From JAJFUI01 sp963754135 (GTDB lineage Bacteria; Planctomycetota; Planctomycetia; Pirellulales; Thermoguttaceae), in NCBI GenBank assembly GCA_963754135.1, contig CAVWEY010000003.1, positions 310,001 to 374,000 of the forward strand: a stretch of DNA of 64,000 nt, in the 5' to 3' direction. Both the position numbers and the translations under genes were made by a program. This document shows, piece by piece, positions 48,263 to 58,197 of this stretch (positions are counted from its first letter, which is position 1; every line of letters begins with the position of its first letter). The notes below the pieces were generated by a model. It was not told the origin of the DNA, did not search any database, and saw only the letters and a program-made list of their open reading frames with translations.

Positions 48263-48856
48263 CTACTGCTCCCGCAGGAGGTCCTCGCCGTAGCCGGCGG
48301 GGAAGGGATTCAGCGGCTCGTCGCCGGGCGGGCTCTCGCCGCACTCTTTCAGCAACGGCCCGCCGCCGAATTGGCGGATCCAATACTCGACGTCTTCTGC
48401 CAGGAGCGGCACGGGCGGCTGATCGGACGGCTCGGTAGCCGCCTCGTTCCGCTCCCGCCGGGCGCGGAGCAACTCGGCATACCAGGCGTCGCTGGCGACG
48501 GCCTTGGCCCGGCGGCGGCGGGCGGCACGCTGTATCTCCCGGTCGCTGGAAACGACCACCAGCCGCCGCGGGGCCGATTCCGCCCGGATCAACTCCTCGA
48601 TGAGCGCGTCGGCCGATTCGTAGCCGGCGGCGTAGCGGACGGCGATGCCCCGGTGCTGCACCACCCGCGGAAGGCCCGACGGGGCGTCGTGGGCATCGAA
48701 CACCACCGTGGTGTGCGGCAGGTCCGCCGGATCGAGCGCGTGGGCCAGGAAGTTGAGCAATGCCAACCGGCTGCGTTCCAGCCCGCCCGGCCCAGAGCCC
48801 CGCCCCACGATGCCGGTGGCGTGCAATAGGTTGTAGCCGTCGATCAGGAGAGGCAT
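48263..48856 (-). CDS. YacP/Rae1-like NYN-domain RNase
   Basis: 197 residues. The N-terminus MPLLIDGYNLLHATGIVGRG and ADLPHTTVVFDAHDAPSGLP match the NYN/PIN fold with acidic metal ligands, and RLVVVSSDREIQRAARRRRA matches its third motif. Bacillus Rae1 (YacP) is a ribosome-associated mRNA endonuclease. A similar RNA role is likely here. Confidence 0.88.
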   Translation of the reverse strand: MPLLIDGYNLLHATGIVGRGSGPGGLERSRLALLNFLAHALDPADLPHTTVVFDAHDAPSGLPRVVQHRGIAVRYAAGYESADALIEELIRAESAPRRLVVVSSDREIQRAARRRRAKAVASDAWYAELLRARRERNEAATEPSDQPPVPLLAEDVEYWIRQFGGGPLLKECGESPPGDEPLNPFPAGYGEDLLREQ

Positions 48857-48883
48857 TCTGCGTCCCGTAGTTGTGTGTCGCGC

Positions 48884-50622
48884 TCAGTTCCGTTTTCGGC
48901 CGCGCAGGTGAAGTCGCCGGAGAAGGCCGGTTTTCGAGAGGCTGACCAGTATCGCGAGGACAAACGAGACGATTCCCCAGACGATATAGTCCAGCCCCAC
49001 GATGGACCGCCGTGCCTGCCGATAGGAACTCCAGCCGCTGGCCGCCAACCACCCGCAGAGGCAGCCGACGGCACTGGCAAAACACCAGGGGTTCTTCACC
49101 AACAAACCGTAGACCAGGGCGATGGTCCCGGCCAACAGCGGGTAGAGAACCAACAGCCAATGCGGCGGATTACCGAGCGTGCTCGGGTCGCAAGCAACGG
49201 TAACCAGTGCCAAGCAGAGCAGACAGGCCGCACCCAACCCTTGAATCCACCTGCCGACGGCGTCACGGAACAAGACGCCTACCAGGAGCGCGGCCGCCAG
49301 CAGCACATGGACGAGAATCGCCGCTCGGTGGGCCGCTAGGGGCCCGTTGTAGAAGTCAATCCACAGCCCCACCACGCGCACCAACCGCCGAGCAGGCAGG
49401 CAGCGGCATGGCGGCACCGGATGGCTACTGCGAGAAACACCGCCGCCGCAGCCAGGATCGGCAATCCCCAAGGCGCGGCAAGGGTGAGCGGGTTGAACGT
49501 CCCGGTGCGGCAGACCGAGAACGCCGCCAGCGCCAGCGAGAACCCCAGGAAGGCCCCGGGCACGCTCCGCAACCATGCAACCAGGTAAAACACACTCACG
49601 GCCGCCAAGGTCAGGAACAACGGGGACGCCCCCAGCGTGCCGTAGAAGAGCTTCAGAAAACCGAGATCGGACGCCCTTTCGGGCGACGCCGTCACGGCGA
49701 GGACCGCAAGGCCCGCGGCGAGGATCAGCGACAGGTACAGGACCGGCTTCTGCGCGAGACAAGCCCCAGTTCCAACAACAGAAGGGCCACGACCCAGAGG
49801 AACGGCACAAGGAAGTAGGGCGCGAAGATCGTCTGTGGGACACCGACGAAATGGAACGAGACGCACAAGTAGTACGCCCGCACACACACGCCGAACCCGA
49901 GCACGCCGAACAATGTCCAGGGGTACCAGGGCCACTTCCAAGGGCTGCCGTTGTCGCAAACATACTGCGGCCCGCGCCGGATCGCCGGCAGAAGCGTAAG
50001 AAACACGCCGCCCGCCACGGCGGAGAAACCGAACAACCCCCAACATAGCGCCGGACTTTGCGGGTCGCGGATCCACTGGCTCAGCACAACGGGGTATAGG
50101 AAGAACACTGCCAGGGCCCCGTGGAAAGGTAAACGAAAGCCAGCCGCCAAACGAAGCCCGATTCCGCGCAAAAGCCCCTCGCTCAAACCGCACGCGAAGG
50201 CCAGCCCCACCAGGAAAAGGGGAATACCCTTCCACGAATTGGCCGCCAGCGCGTCGTCGAAGCTCACCGAGATCGCCAACAGCATCAGCACGATCACCAG
50301 CAACAAGGTGCGAGCGTCTTCCCACAGGTTGCCATAGCGGATAAGAAACCAAGCCGACCCCGCCAGCAAGAGCGTGTACGCCACAAGTCCAATCATCAAG
50401 GCGCCGGATTGGAAGGCGGAACCGCTCGTGTTGAAGGAGAGCCGCAGGCCCACGAACGTCAGCGCGGCGCTGACCGCATAAAAGGGATTGTTCGTGTAGA
50501 GCCAGCGGACCAGCGTCCGCAGATCGTCCGTGACATTCGCCGGGCGTGCGCCGGGGTGTGCGTCCGGTTCCGACTGGGCCTGGCCGGGTGCCGCAATCGT
50601 GGGGGCTCTGGGGATCGTCCAT
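48884..50622 (-). CDS. Large polytopic membrane protein, at least two frame breaks
   Basis: I do not recognise the family. Three frame pieces line up into about 575 residues with roughly 14 membrane segments: LVRWLYTNNPFYAVSAALTF at the N-terminus; then SLILAAGLAVLAVTASPERA; then AAILVHVLLAAALLVGVLFR, ending near 48884. Breaks lie at about 49757 and 49385, and the exact start (50622 or slightly upstream) is uncertain. A Pro/Ala-rich soluble stretch precedes the first segment. It ends against the NYN gene and faces away from it. Confidence 0.65.
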
Positions 50623-50657
50623 TCCGCACCTCCCGAGACTGCTGGTCGCTGATGGCG

Positions 50658-51934
50658 TCAGCGCCGATCAAACTTGATTCTTCCGCCCACGATCACCGCC
50701 TCCGCCCGGCCGGTCAGTTCCCAACCGGCAAAGGGCGTGTTGGCGCTCTTCGAGCGGAAGTGGCGGGATCGACCGTCCAGCAGGCCTGCGGGGCAATGAT
50801 GGTCACGTCGGCCGGGGCGCCGATCTGGAGCGTGCCCTTGTCGAGGCCCAGGATTCTGGCCGGATTGAGCGACATTTTGCGGATTGCCGCGGGCCAGTCG
50901 AGCAGTCCCGGCTCGATCAGCTTCGTGACCACCAGCCCGAGCGAAGTCTCCAGCCCGACGACGCCGAACGGGGCCCGGTCGAGCTCTTGCATCTTCTTTT
51001 CTCTGGCGTGCGGGGCGTGGTCGCTGGCCACGGCGTCGATCGTGCCGTCGGCCAGCCCGGCCAGCACGGCCTCGACGTGCTCGCGCCCCCTTAGCGGCGG
51101 GTTCATCTTGAAATTGGCGTCGAACGTGCGGAGCGACTCGTCGGTAAGCGAGAAGTGGTGCGGGGTGGCCTCGGCGGTGACGCGGACGCCGCGGCTCTTG
51201 GCCCGGCGGATGATTTCCACGCTGTTGCCGGTGGAGACGTGCATCAGGTGCAACCGCCCGCCGGTGGCCTCGGCCAGGGCGACGTCGCGGGCGGTCATGG
51301 CGTCCTCGGCGGCGGCGGGAATGCCGGTCAGGCCGAGCACCAGCGAGGACAGCCCGTCGTGCATCACCCCCTGCTGGGTCAACTCGCGGATCTCGGCGTG
51401 GCTTAAGACCGGCTTGTCGAACATCAGGCAGTATTCCAGCGCCCGGCGCATCAGTTCGGCGTCGTAGACCGGCGAGCCGTCGTCGCTGAAGCCGACCGCG
51501 CCGGCCTCGACCAACCGGCCGATCTCGGCCAGTTCCTTCCCCTCGCGGTTGCGGCTCACGCAGGCGACCACCAGCACGTTGCAATTATTGGCCCGCGCGG
51601 CCCGGTCGCGGATGAACTCCACCGCGGCCTGTGTGTCGGTGGGCGGGTCGGTGTTGGGCATGCAGGCGATCGAGGTGAAGCCGCCGGCCAGGGCGGCGGC
51701 CGTGCCGGTCTCGATGGTTTCGTCCTCCTCGAAGCCCGGCTCGCGGAGGTGGACGTGCATGTCGATCAGGCCCGGAGCGACGATCTTGCCCGCGGCGTCG
51801 ATCACGGTCTCTTGTCCGGCCGGCGTCGCGTCATAAGCGGCGATCCGGCCGTCGGCCACCAACAGATTCGTCACCCGATCCATCCCCTGCGAGGGATCGA
51901 TCACGCGGCCGTTTTGGATTAAGAGGTTGGGCAT
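50658..51934 (-). CDS. pyrC: Dihydroorotase
   Basis: About 425 residues from ATG 51934, type I family. Metal and substrate motifs: APGLIDMHVHLREPGFEEDE, SIACMPNTDPPTD, LHLMHVSTGNS, TAEATPHHFSL and AVASDHAPHAREKK (catalytic Asp). The frame breaks at about 50764, after CWTVDPAT, and continues SKSANTPFAGWELTGRAEAV to the stop at 50658. It forms dihydroorotate in pyrimidine synthesis. pyrB is not in the window. Confidence 0.93.
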
Positions 51935-51960
51935 GGAAGAAGCCGGGGGATGAGTGCGAG

Positions 51961-52318
51961 TTACGACCCGCCGCTGAACTCGTTTGTCAGTATCGCCTCC
52001 ACTTCTCTTAGAAGCGGAGGCAGGTCTTCGGTCAGGGCCTTCCAGACTTGCTCGTAGTCGATGGCGAAGTATGCATGAACGAGCCGGTTGCGCCATGCCG
52101 ATGATCTCGTTCCAGGGAATCCTGGCGTGGCGTGCGCGAAAATCCGCGTGAAGCCGGCCAGCCGCTTCCCCGACGATCTCCAAACATTTTACGAACCCAA
52201 GTGTCCGCACATGGTCGGAGGCTAATGCCGTGAGGTCGCGTCCCTCGGCTTCGGCTAGCGCCAACCGGCCCGCGTCGAGGATGTCGCGCAGAAGCGTTTG
52301 GTCGTCACGTTTGGACAT
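51961..52318 (-). CDS. HepT-like HEPN toxin, second copy, one frame break
   Basis: About 118 residues. RDDQTLLRDILDAGRLALAE opens the HEPN helices and the active motif is RNRLVHAYFAIDYEQVW (R-x4-H). The frame shifts near 52095, just before this motif, and then runs to the stop at 51961. It overlaps the nucleotidyltransferase gene by 14 bp. This HepT is unlike the copy at 34.3 kb, so the two were acquired separately. Confidence 0.8.
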
Positions 52319-52610
52319 ACTGCGTCCTTGCCTCCTTCACGACTTCCTCGCGCATGTGACGGCTCAACTCCGCCGCCGTCCGCAGGTCCGCCTTACGTCC
52401 AAGGATTTCGGACAGCTCGTTCTCCAATCCCGCCATGCGGATCAGTCCGGGCACGTGCCCCGGCTCGAATTCCACCAGCACGTCAATATCGCTTTGTGGC
52501 CCAAAATCGTCGCGAAGGATTGAGCCAAACAACGATAATCGGCGGATGTGATTTCGCCGGCAAAAATCGGCGATGGCCTCCTCAGAAACGTCAACGCTGT
52601 GATAGTTCAT
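52305..52610 (-). CDS. MntA-type nucleotidyltransferase antitoxin, second copy
   Basis: 101 residues. RRLSLFGSILRDDFGPQSDI followed by DVLVEFEP has the G-S-x9-D-x-D motif. It precedes and overlaps the HepT gene, the standard order. It should inactivate HepT by AMPylation. Confidence 0.88.
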   Translation of the reverse strand: MNYHSVDVSEEAIADFCRRNHIRRLSLFGSILRDDFGPQSDIDVLVEFEPGHVPGLIRMAGLENELSEILGRKADLRTAAELSRHMREEVVKEARTQYVQT

Positions 52611-52611
52611 T

Positions 52612-53109
52612 TTAGCTGGACAACCTTGGGAGAACTACCATGACGAACCTGTCTTCCGTTTCAAACTGCGCTGTGCCATTGGCGGCGATCAAAGCGCCCG
52701 CAATCGCAGCCCCGACACCAAACATGAATCCCCAGCCGTCGCTGCTGCCGAGGAATTTCTTCGGTGAGAACCGCCAGCGGTACGGCTCTGGTGCACGTAT
52801 GAGGCCAGTGGTACCGATAACCCCGGGCAATTGAGGTGCCGGATCGGTTTCACGGTCGAACCACGCGGACTCGGCTGGGCCAAAGAGTTGCACACGCTCA
52901 GCGGAACCTTCCCTCCAGCCGATTGCGCAAATAACGCCAAATATTAGGAATACCGAACAGCCGGCGACCACGCGGGTTCGGGCATCCCGAACGTCTTTTC
53001 TCCAGCTTGTGCATTTGGGGCAGCGGACTGCGCCAGGTGGAAGTGTTTCTGAACATCGGTCGCAAACATCGCCAAGTGGTGGCGGAACCGGATTTGGGCT
53101 GTCGGTCAC
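52612..53109 (-). CDS. Small membrane protein with an N-terminal zinc ribbon
   Basis: 165 residues from GTG 53109; a longer in-frame start at 53187 lacks support. CDRCSETLPPGAVRCPKC is a C-x2-C...C-x2-C zinc ribbon. Two membrane segments follow (VVAGCSVFLIFGVICAIGW and FMFGVGAAIAGALIAANG). Function unknown. Confidence 0.65.
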   Translation of the reverse strand: MTDSPNPVPPPLGDVCDRCSETLPPGAVRCPKCTSWRKDVRDARTRVVAGCSVFLIFGVICAIGWREGSAERVQLFGPAESAWFDRETDPAPQLPGVIGTTGLIRAPEPYRWRFSPKKFLGSSDGWGFMFGVGAAIAGALIAANGTAQFETEDRFVMVVLPRLSS

Positions 53110-53183
53110 GGCATTCCTCCCATAGCGAAACTGGGGACATGAAAATCGTGCTTCGGCACCGCCGCCGGAAGGCCGGCGCGTCC

Positions 53184-53349
53184 TCACTTGGCCTTGGCCC
53201 CTTTCGGACGCCCGCTCGCCTGCTTCCGGCTACTGCGGCGCTCTTCTTGCTTGAAGCGCTTTCCCGTATGCCCGGACATCGTATCCGTACTTGGCAGCGA
53301 TCTCGTCCTTGATTCGCCACACTTCTCTCATTATGGAATCCTCTCTCAT
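53184..53349 (-). CDS. Small antitoxin-like protein, possible frame break
   Basis: It starts at ATG 53349, overlapping the PIN gene stop (ATGA). The visible sequence, MREVWRIKDEIAAKYGYDVR, is of the type found beside PIN toxins in planctomycetes. The unbroken frame stops at 53230 (39 residues). A single-base shift would extend it to 53184 with a basic C-terminus (SSRKQASGRPKGAKAK). Here it follows the toxin instead of preceding it. Confidence 0.55.
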
Positions 53350-53825
53350 GGCAACTCTCCCATTAGCTCCTCGGGCGTGCAAACGATTGGGAGTTGATAC
53401 CCCATAGCCGCCACCACTTCACCGATCGGAACCCTCAACTCAGGGTTGGCCAAGTGTCTGTAGTTCCAGGTGAGGAGGAAGTCGATCCTCTTCACCGCTG
53501 CGATGGCCAAGTGCGTTGCGTCGCCTACCACTTTGGGTGGCATTGCTCCTTTTTCGATTAGCGTCGCCGCCAACTCCAGAGCATCCTCCGTAGTATCGAG
53601 CAGAGTCAGCCGATCGAGCACTCGTTTCCGGCGTGCCGCGGCCCGCTTGTCTCCCCTGCCCGCTTCGTCGAGCACAACTTGCGACACGAAAAGATCGAAG
53701 TTACCGCCGCGGCGTCTCCACCATCGCCTTGTGATCGCCTGCCGAGCCGCGCGAATTACGTCACGCGACGGCCAGCCGGTGAGATAACTGACAATCGTGG
53801 TCTCGATGTAAACCGACTTCTTCAC
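53346..53825 (-). CDS. PIN-domain RNase toxin
   Basis: 159 residues. VYIETTIVSYLTGWPSRDVI opens the PIN fold with the first acidic residue; LFVSQVVLDEAGRGD and PKVVGDATHLAIAAVKRIDF supply the others, ending with FLLTWNYRHLANPE. VapC-like RNases of this group cleave RNA. The small gene overlapping its 3' end is the likely partner. Confidence 0.85.
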   Translation of the reverse strand: MKKSVYIETTIVSYLTGWPSRDVIRAARQAITRRWWRRRGGNFDLFVSQVVLDEAGRGDKRAAARRKRVLDRLTLLDTTEDALELAATLIEKGAMPPKVVGDATHLAIAAVKRIDFLLTWNYRHLANPELRVPIGEVVAAMGYQLPIVCTPEELMGELP

Positions 53826-53870
53826 GAGGCTACACCGCCTTCCCTCGATACCCAGTTGTCTTCGCCCCCG

Positions 53871-55146
53871 CTACTCCAGCCGGGCGCCGCTAATCAGGTT
53901 GATGAACTCCTGATTCGTCTTGCGTTTGGCCAGTTGCGTGGTCAATTGCTCCATCGCGTCGACCGGGTGCATGGTGGAGAGCGTGCGGCGGAGCATGGTC
54001 ACGGCCCGCAAGGTCTCCGCCGAGAGCAGCTTCTCCTCCCGCCGGGTGCCCGACTGGCTGATGTCGATGGCCGGCCAGACGCGGCGGTCGGCCAGCTTGC
54101 GGTCGAGCACCAATTCCATGTTGCCGGTCCCCTTGAACTCCTGAAAGATCAACTCGTCCATGCGGCTGCCGGTGTCGATGAGCGCGGTGCCCACCACGGT
54201 CAGCGAGCCGCCCTCCTCGAACAAGCGGGCGGTGGCGAAGAGCTTCTTGGGGATGTCCATGGCCTTGATGTCCACGCCGCCGCTCATGGTCCGGCCGGTG
54301 TTGCCCACCCACTTGTTGAACGCGCGGGCCAGCCGGGTGATCGAGTCCATCAGCAGCACGACGTCCTTGCCCATCTCGGCCAGGCGCTTGCAGCGTTCGA
54401 CCACCAATTGGGCGAGGCGGACGTGGCTCTCGATGTCGCGGTCGAGGCTGCTGGCCACCACTTCGCCGTTCACCGCCCGCTTCATGTCGGTCACTTCCTC
54501 GGGCCGCTCGTCGATCAGCAGCACGATCAGCTTCACGTCGGGAAAGTTGGTGGAGATGCCCAGGCTGATGTGCTGCAAGAGGATGGTCTTGCCGGCGCGG
54601 AGGGGAGACGATCAACGCCCGCTGCCCCTTGCCCAACGGCGTCAAGAGGTCCATCACGCGGGTGGTCATGGGCTCGGGGCCGACCTCCAGTTTCAACCAG
54701 GATTCGGGATTGATCGCGGTCAACTGGTCGAAGTTCTTGACGTTCTTATAGTCGTCGGGGGGCATGCCGTCGACGTCGGTGATTTCCCGCAGCCTGGGGC
54801 CTTGCTGGCGACGGCCGGCCTGCACCATGCCGTGGATGAGCACCCCCTCGCGCAGCCCGTACTTCTCGATCATGCTTCCGGGCACGAAGGGATCGGTCAT
54901 CTCCCGCATGTAGTTGTTGGTCGGGTCGCGGAGGAACCCGTAACCGTTGGGGTGCAATTCGAGCACTCCGCTGCCGGGCTCGACGGGGCCGGGTTCGCCG
55001 TTGTCGGCCGGCTCGGCGTTGCGGTTCTCGCCGTTGCCCATCGACGGTTGGTACGGTCGGGCGGAATGCTGACGATACCCGCCGCGCGCATGGAAACCGG
55101 AACCCCCGTTCCGGCCGCGCGGACGGCCTTTCTTCCTCTTGGCCAT
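53871..55146 (-). CDS. rho: Transcription termination factor Rho, one frame break
   Basis: About 424 residues from ATG 55146. The N-terminal 60 residues are Arg/Gly-rich, as in planctomycete Rho. The RNA-binding CSD region is GVLELHPNGYGFLRDPTNNY. The ATPase core has LIVLLIDERPEEVTDMKRAV and GGSLTVVGTALIDTGSRMDE. The break at about 54605 falls exactly at the Walker A loop (IVSPPR then AGKTI). One missing base explains it. Rho is an RNA helicase that ends transcription. No suppressing context is seen, so an assembly indel is likely. Confidence 0.95.
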
Positions 55147-55812
55147 GTCCATAATACCTAGTGCGATCCCCGTTTGCGCGGTCGCCTGTCTCAAGAAAGG
55201 ACCGCGGTTGGCAGTAAGCTCCCAAGCCACAAGAACTGATGCCCGTCTTGGGAACCGGGCATCCTACGTCCAGAAGTCACTTCACGTGCGGCGACAAACT
55301 ACGCCCTGCGCCTAGGCAGACCGAGAACCTTCTATCGGTCCGCAGCAGAAAGCATGGGGTCGAGAGGCGTCTACATTCCTTCGCCCGGATCATTCCCTTT
55401 CGCCCGGGCGGCCCGATCATTCCAGATCCAGGGCCAAGAAACGCCTGCCTGCCAGGCAGAACTCAAACAACGGTATCTTAACCGCACTACGGCTCGTGTC
55501 AAGCGGTGCGGGTGAGTTTCTTGCTCAAACCCAACCGCTGTATTGTACGCTGCCGTTGCATTCTTGGCAAGCCGAACAAACCAGCCGTGAAACAGGATGG
55601 GGTCAGACCGTGATTAGTGATTAGCGGGACCAGGTTCCAGACGGATGGAAGACCTTTCCCGCTAATCACTAATCACGGTCTGACCCCATGTGTGGTGGGT
55701 TCAACCAGCAATTCCGGCACATTCGCCACAATTTCCCCACACTTCCGCCCCGCTCATCTCCGATAAATAGAGGACGACGCGGCCCGCTGCCGCCGACATC
55801 TAACGCGCGAGG
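55147..55812. other. Gene-free gap upstream of rho and the thioredoxin-like gene
   Basis: No gene seen in this divergent space. It contains a small palindrome near 55238-55263 (GATGCCCGTCTTGGGAACCG), and the 32-bp-arm inverted repeat at 55598-55688. Confidence 0.65.
55598..55688. repeat. Inverted repeat with 32-bp perfect arms
   Basis: TGGGGTCAGACCGTGATTAG at 55598-55629 pairs perfectly with 55657-55688. A related fragment occurs near 44740. The structure resembles a palindromic mini-element. Confidence 0.88.
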
Positions 55813-56982
55813 ATGGCTAAAATGGGTAGAACAAGTGGACTATTCTTGCTTGTCGTTGCTGTCTTAATACCACCTTCGGCTAGTATGTCACAACAGCCGA
55901 TCCGTTGGGAGCCTACGATCAAGAGCGCCCAGCGGTTGGCCGGCCAGACGAACCGGCTCGTGGTGATCCATTTCTGGGCCCCGTGGTGCGACCATTGCAA
56001 GTGGATGGAGGCGGAGGTGTTTACGCAGCCCTCGGTGGCCGCCGCGCTCAGCGCCGACTACGTCCCGGTGAAGGTTAACGCCGACTATTTTCCCGCCACG
56101 GCGCGGAAGTATGGGGTGACGGCGTTGCCAACCACGGTCATCGCCCTGCCCGACGGCCGACCGCTGGAGACGGTGCAGAAGCGGATGGACGCGGCCCAGT
56201 ACGTCGCTCTTTTGAGCCGCGTTGCGGCCGACGCAAAGCAGCGGCGGGCTGGGGTTTACGCCCAGATTCCCGGCGGGCCCGCGGTGGCCCCGAGCTACCC
56301 CCCGGCTGCCCAACCCGCGGCTCAGCCGCCCGTTGCCGCGGCGGCCCCTGAAAACCGTTATGCCGGTTTCCCCCGAGACGCCCAGCCGGCGCCATCGGCG
56401 GCACCGGCCGGCCAGCCGCCCTATGGCTACAATCCGCCGGGGCCGACGGGCACTCAACTACCGAATTATGGGCCACCGCCGGCCATGGCGCAGCCGCCAG
56501 TTCCGGCGCCAGTGGCGCCCGCCTACGGCGCCGCACCGTCGATGCCGCCAGCCGCGCCCTCGGCCAGCCCGCCGCCAGCCACAACAAGTCTCCCCCCGAC
56601 CATGAACCCGCCGTTGGGCCTGGACGGGTACTGTCCGGTGTCGCTGTGCGAGCGGCAGCAATGGGTCCCCGGCGACCGCCGCTGGGGCGCGATCCATCGC
56701 GGCCGGACCTACTTGTTCGCCGGCCCTGAGCAGCAACGCCGCTTCTTCACCGATCCCGACCGCTACGCCCCGGTCGTCTCGGGCAACGACGTCGTGCTGG
56801 CCACCGAGCAGGGCCAGGCCGTGCCGGGCAGGCGCGAACACGGCGTGTTCTACGAGAACCGGGTCTATCTGTTCTCCAGCGAGGCATCCTTGGACCGGTT
56901 CGCCCGCAACCCCGGCGCCTACGCCAGCCAAGCCCTGGAGGCCCTCCGCTCCGGGGCCTATCCCGGCCGGGAATTGCGGTAG
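55813..56982 (+). CDS. Secreted thioredoxin-like protein with Pro/Ala-rich linker and C-terminal YHS-like region
   Basis: 389 residues. A signal peptide (GLFLLVVAVLIPPSASM) precedes a thioredoxin fold with the redox motif HFWAPWCDHCKWMEAEVF and KVNADYFPATARKYGVTALP. A linker of about 130 residues rich in Pro and Ala follows (AAQPAAQPPVAAAAPENRYA). The C-terminus looks like two YHS-type segments (DGYCPVSLCERQQWVPGDRR; GVFYENRVYLFSSEASLDRF). The likely role is thiol redox or metal handling in the periplasm. Confidence 0.8.
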   Translation: MAKMGRTSGLFLLVVAVLIPPSASMSQQPIRWEPTIKSAQRLAGQTNRLVVIHFWAPWCDHCKWMEAEVFTQPSVAAALSADYVPVKVNADYFPATARKYGVTALPTTVIALPDGRPLETVQKRMDAAQYVALLSRVAADAKQRRAGVYAQIPGGPAVAPSYPPAAQPAAQPPVAAAAPENRYAGFPRDAQPAPSAAPAGQPPYGYNPPGPTGTQLPNYGPPPAMAQPPVPAPVAPAYGAAPSMPPAAPSASPPPATTSLPPTMNPPLGLDGYCPVSLCERQQWVPGDRRWGAIHRGRTYLFAGPEQQRRFFTDPDRYAPVVSGNDVVLATEQGQAVPGRREHGVFYENRVYLFSSEASLDRFARNPGAYASQALEALRSGAYPGRELR

Positions 56983-57107
56983 CTCCGTACGCTACTGGCT
57001 CTGACAAGAGCGATGATTGGACGGGGATTGTGACCCTCCGGCGCCGCGGGTATACTGTCTATCGGCTGCCGGGATGTTGAAGGCCCGGCGTCAGTAGGGA
57101 GCGTCCT

Positions 57108-57158
57108 ATGGTCTATCGTGGCAAGGTGAAGAATGGCTTATCTGCACGGGACACCTAA
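57108..57158 (+). pseudogene. Remnant of a VapB-type antitoxin
   Basis: ATG 57108 reads MVYRGKVKNGLSARDT then stop. The first ten residues match the usual start of planctomycete antitoxins paired with PIN toxins, but the rest is lost. It precedes a truncated PIN fragment. Confidence 0.6.
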
Positions 57159-57161
57159 GCG

Positions 57162-57311
57162 ATGACACGTGTCTTCGCCGATTCGTACTTCTTCTTCGCT
57201 CTGCTGAATCCGCGTGACCCGGCGCACGCCAAGGCGGCGGATTTCAGCCGGCAGAACCGCGGGCCATTGGTGACCATCATTTCGAACAAGCAAGATTCAG
57301 GGCCTTGCTGA
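57162..57311 (+). pseudogene. Truncated PIN-domain toxin
   Basis: 49 residues: TRVFADSYFFFALLNPRDPA is the start of a PIN fold, with the first aspartate, and the sequence then ends after NRGPLVTIISNKQDSG. The remaining two thirds of the domain is missing. It follows the antitoxin remnant by 3 bp. Confidence 0.7.
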
Positions 57312-57318
57312 AGGAGCC

Positions 57319-57837
57319 GTGATCGACATGAAGATTCTAAAGAACATTCTGCTGACGTGTCTTGGGCTAGCCGCTTGGATGTGGGTGCAAATCTGCATTT
57401 CAGTCCCCATGCCGGAGAAGACCTGGCCACTGACCGCATACAGTTATGTTCATTCATCGCTGTTGATCTGCTCCGTGGTCTATCTCCATTGGGCAGTTCG
57501 CACATTTCTTATGCCTTGTCAGTGCCTCTCCAAAGAGCAGCTTCTCAACCTCCGTCGGGCGATCAACGCGAAATATGCGAAAGGTTTTCTGGCTGGAACG
57601 ATCGGGCTTGGATACCTTCTCCTGATTCTTCACACTGGCGAATTCTTGGATCGAAGCATTTCCCCCAGGCCGAGCTTCCTGTCGGGGGCGCTCTTCCTGA
57701 TCGTGCTGGGAACGCTGGCGCAATCGCGAGCCGCTATGCAATATCTTTGCGAAGTTCAAACCAAAGACAACAAGAAAATCGAGCAGGAGACGGTGGCGCA
57801 AGGTCAATTGAGCGAACGCAAGACAGACGAAAAGTGA
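57319..57837 (+). CDS. Small hydrophobic membrane protein
   Basis: 172 residues from GTG 57319 or, more likely, ATG 57328. It has four probable membrane segments (NILLTCLGLAAWMWVQICIS; SSLLICSVVYLHWAVR; LAGTIGLGYLLLILHTG; LSGALFLIVLGTLAQS). The C-terminus is charged. The family is not recognised. It sits among decayed toxin-antitoxin genes and is less GC-rich than average here. Confidence 0.6.
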   Translation: MIDMKILKNILLTCLGLAAWMWVQICISVPMPEKTWPLTAYSYVHSSLLICSVVYLHWAVRTFLMPCQCLSKEQLLNLRRAINAKYAKGFLAGTIGLGYLLLILHTGEFLDRSISPRPSFLSGALFLIVLGTLAQSRAAMQYLCEVQTKDNKKIEQETVAQGQLSERKTDEK

Positions 57838-57886
57838 TTCCCAAGGATTGACCATTTCCGCACCTTGGGGTATCCTTAAGGAGTAG

Positions 57887-58197
57887 GTGGGAGTGACTTT
57901 TTCGGTCTTCTTCGACGGCTTTCGGAGCCTGACCGTGGCAACGCTGGAAACGAGTGATGACGGCGGGCTGCGCCTGCCTCCGGAGTTGATCGGCGGGGCA
58001 AGACCTCACGCCAAGTTCGAGTTGGAGGTCTTGGGCGATACTCTGCTCTTGCGGCCGGTCGACAGGGACCGGCCATTCTGGTGACGGGCAACCTCGCAAC
58101 AACGGGCGGAGGCGTTCAAACGTTGGGCGGATGCGCCCGACCGCCTGCGCCCGATCTTACGGACGAATCGTTGCGGCGCGAGAATCTCTACGACTGA
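57887..58197 (+). pseudogene. Broken VapB-type antitoxin
   Basis: VATLETSDDGGLRLPPELIG and KFELEVLGDTLLLRPVDRDR match the AbrB-like antitoxin fold. A TGA at 58082 ends the frame early, but downstream QQRAEAFKRWADA and, after a further shift, RPPAPDLTDESLRRENLYD complete a normal antitoxin of about 100 residues ending at 58197. It overlaps the PIN start below. Confidence 0.65.

Noticed and set aside
49336..50622. A 428-residue open frame as the membrane protein
   Set aside because: Its first two thirds is a shadow frame rich in Arg/Gly; the hydrophobic segments lie in another frame there, and only its last part belongs to the real gene.
54600..54610. Genuine loss of Rho at the P-loop
   Set aside because: The rest of the gene is highly conserved and one missing base restores it, as for many other genes in the window; an assembly indel is simpler.
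55147..55597. A structured RNA or tRNA in the long gap upstream of rho
   Set aside because: I looked for a cloverleaf, TPsiC-like motif or conserved riboswitch core and saw none; only small palindromes are present.
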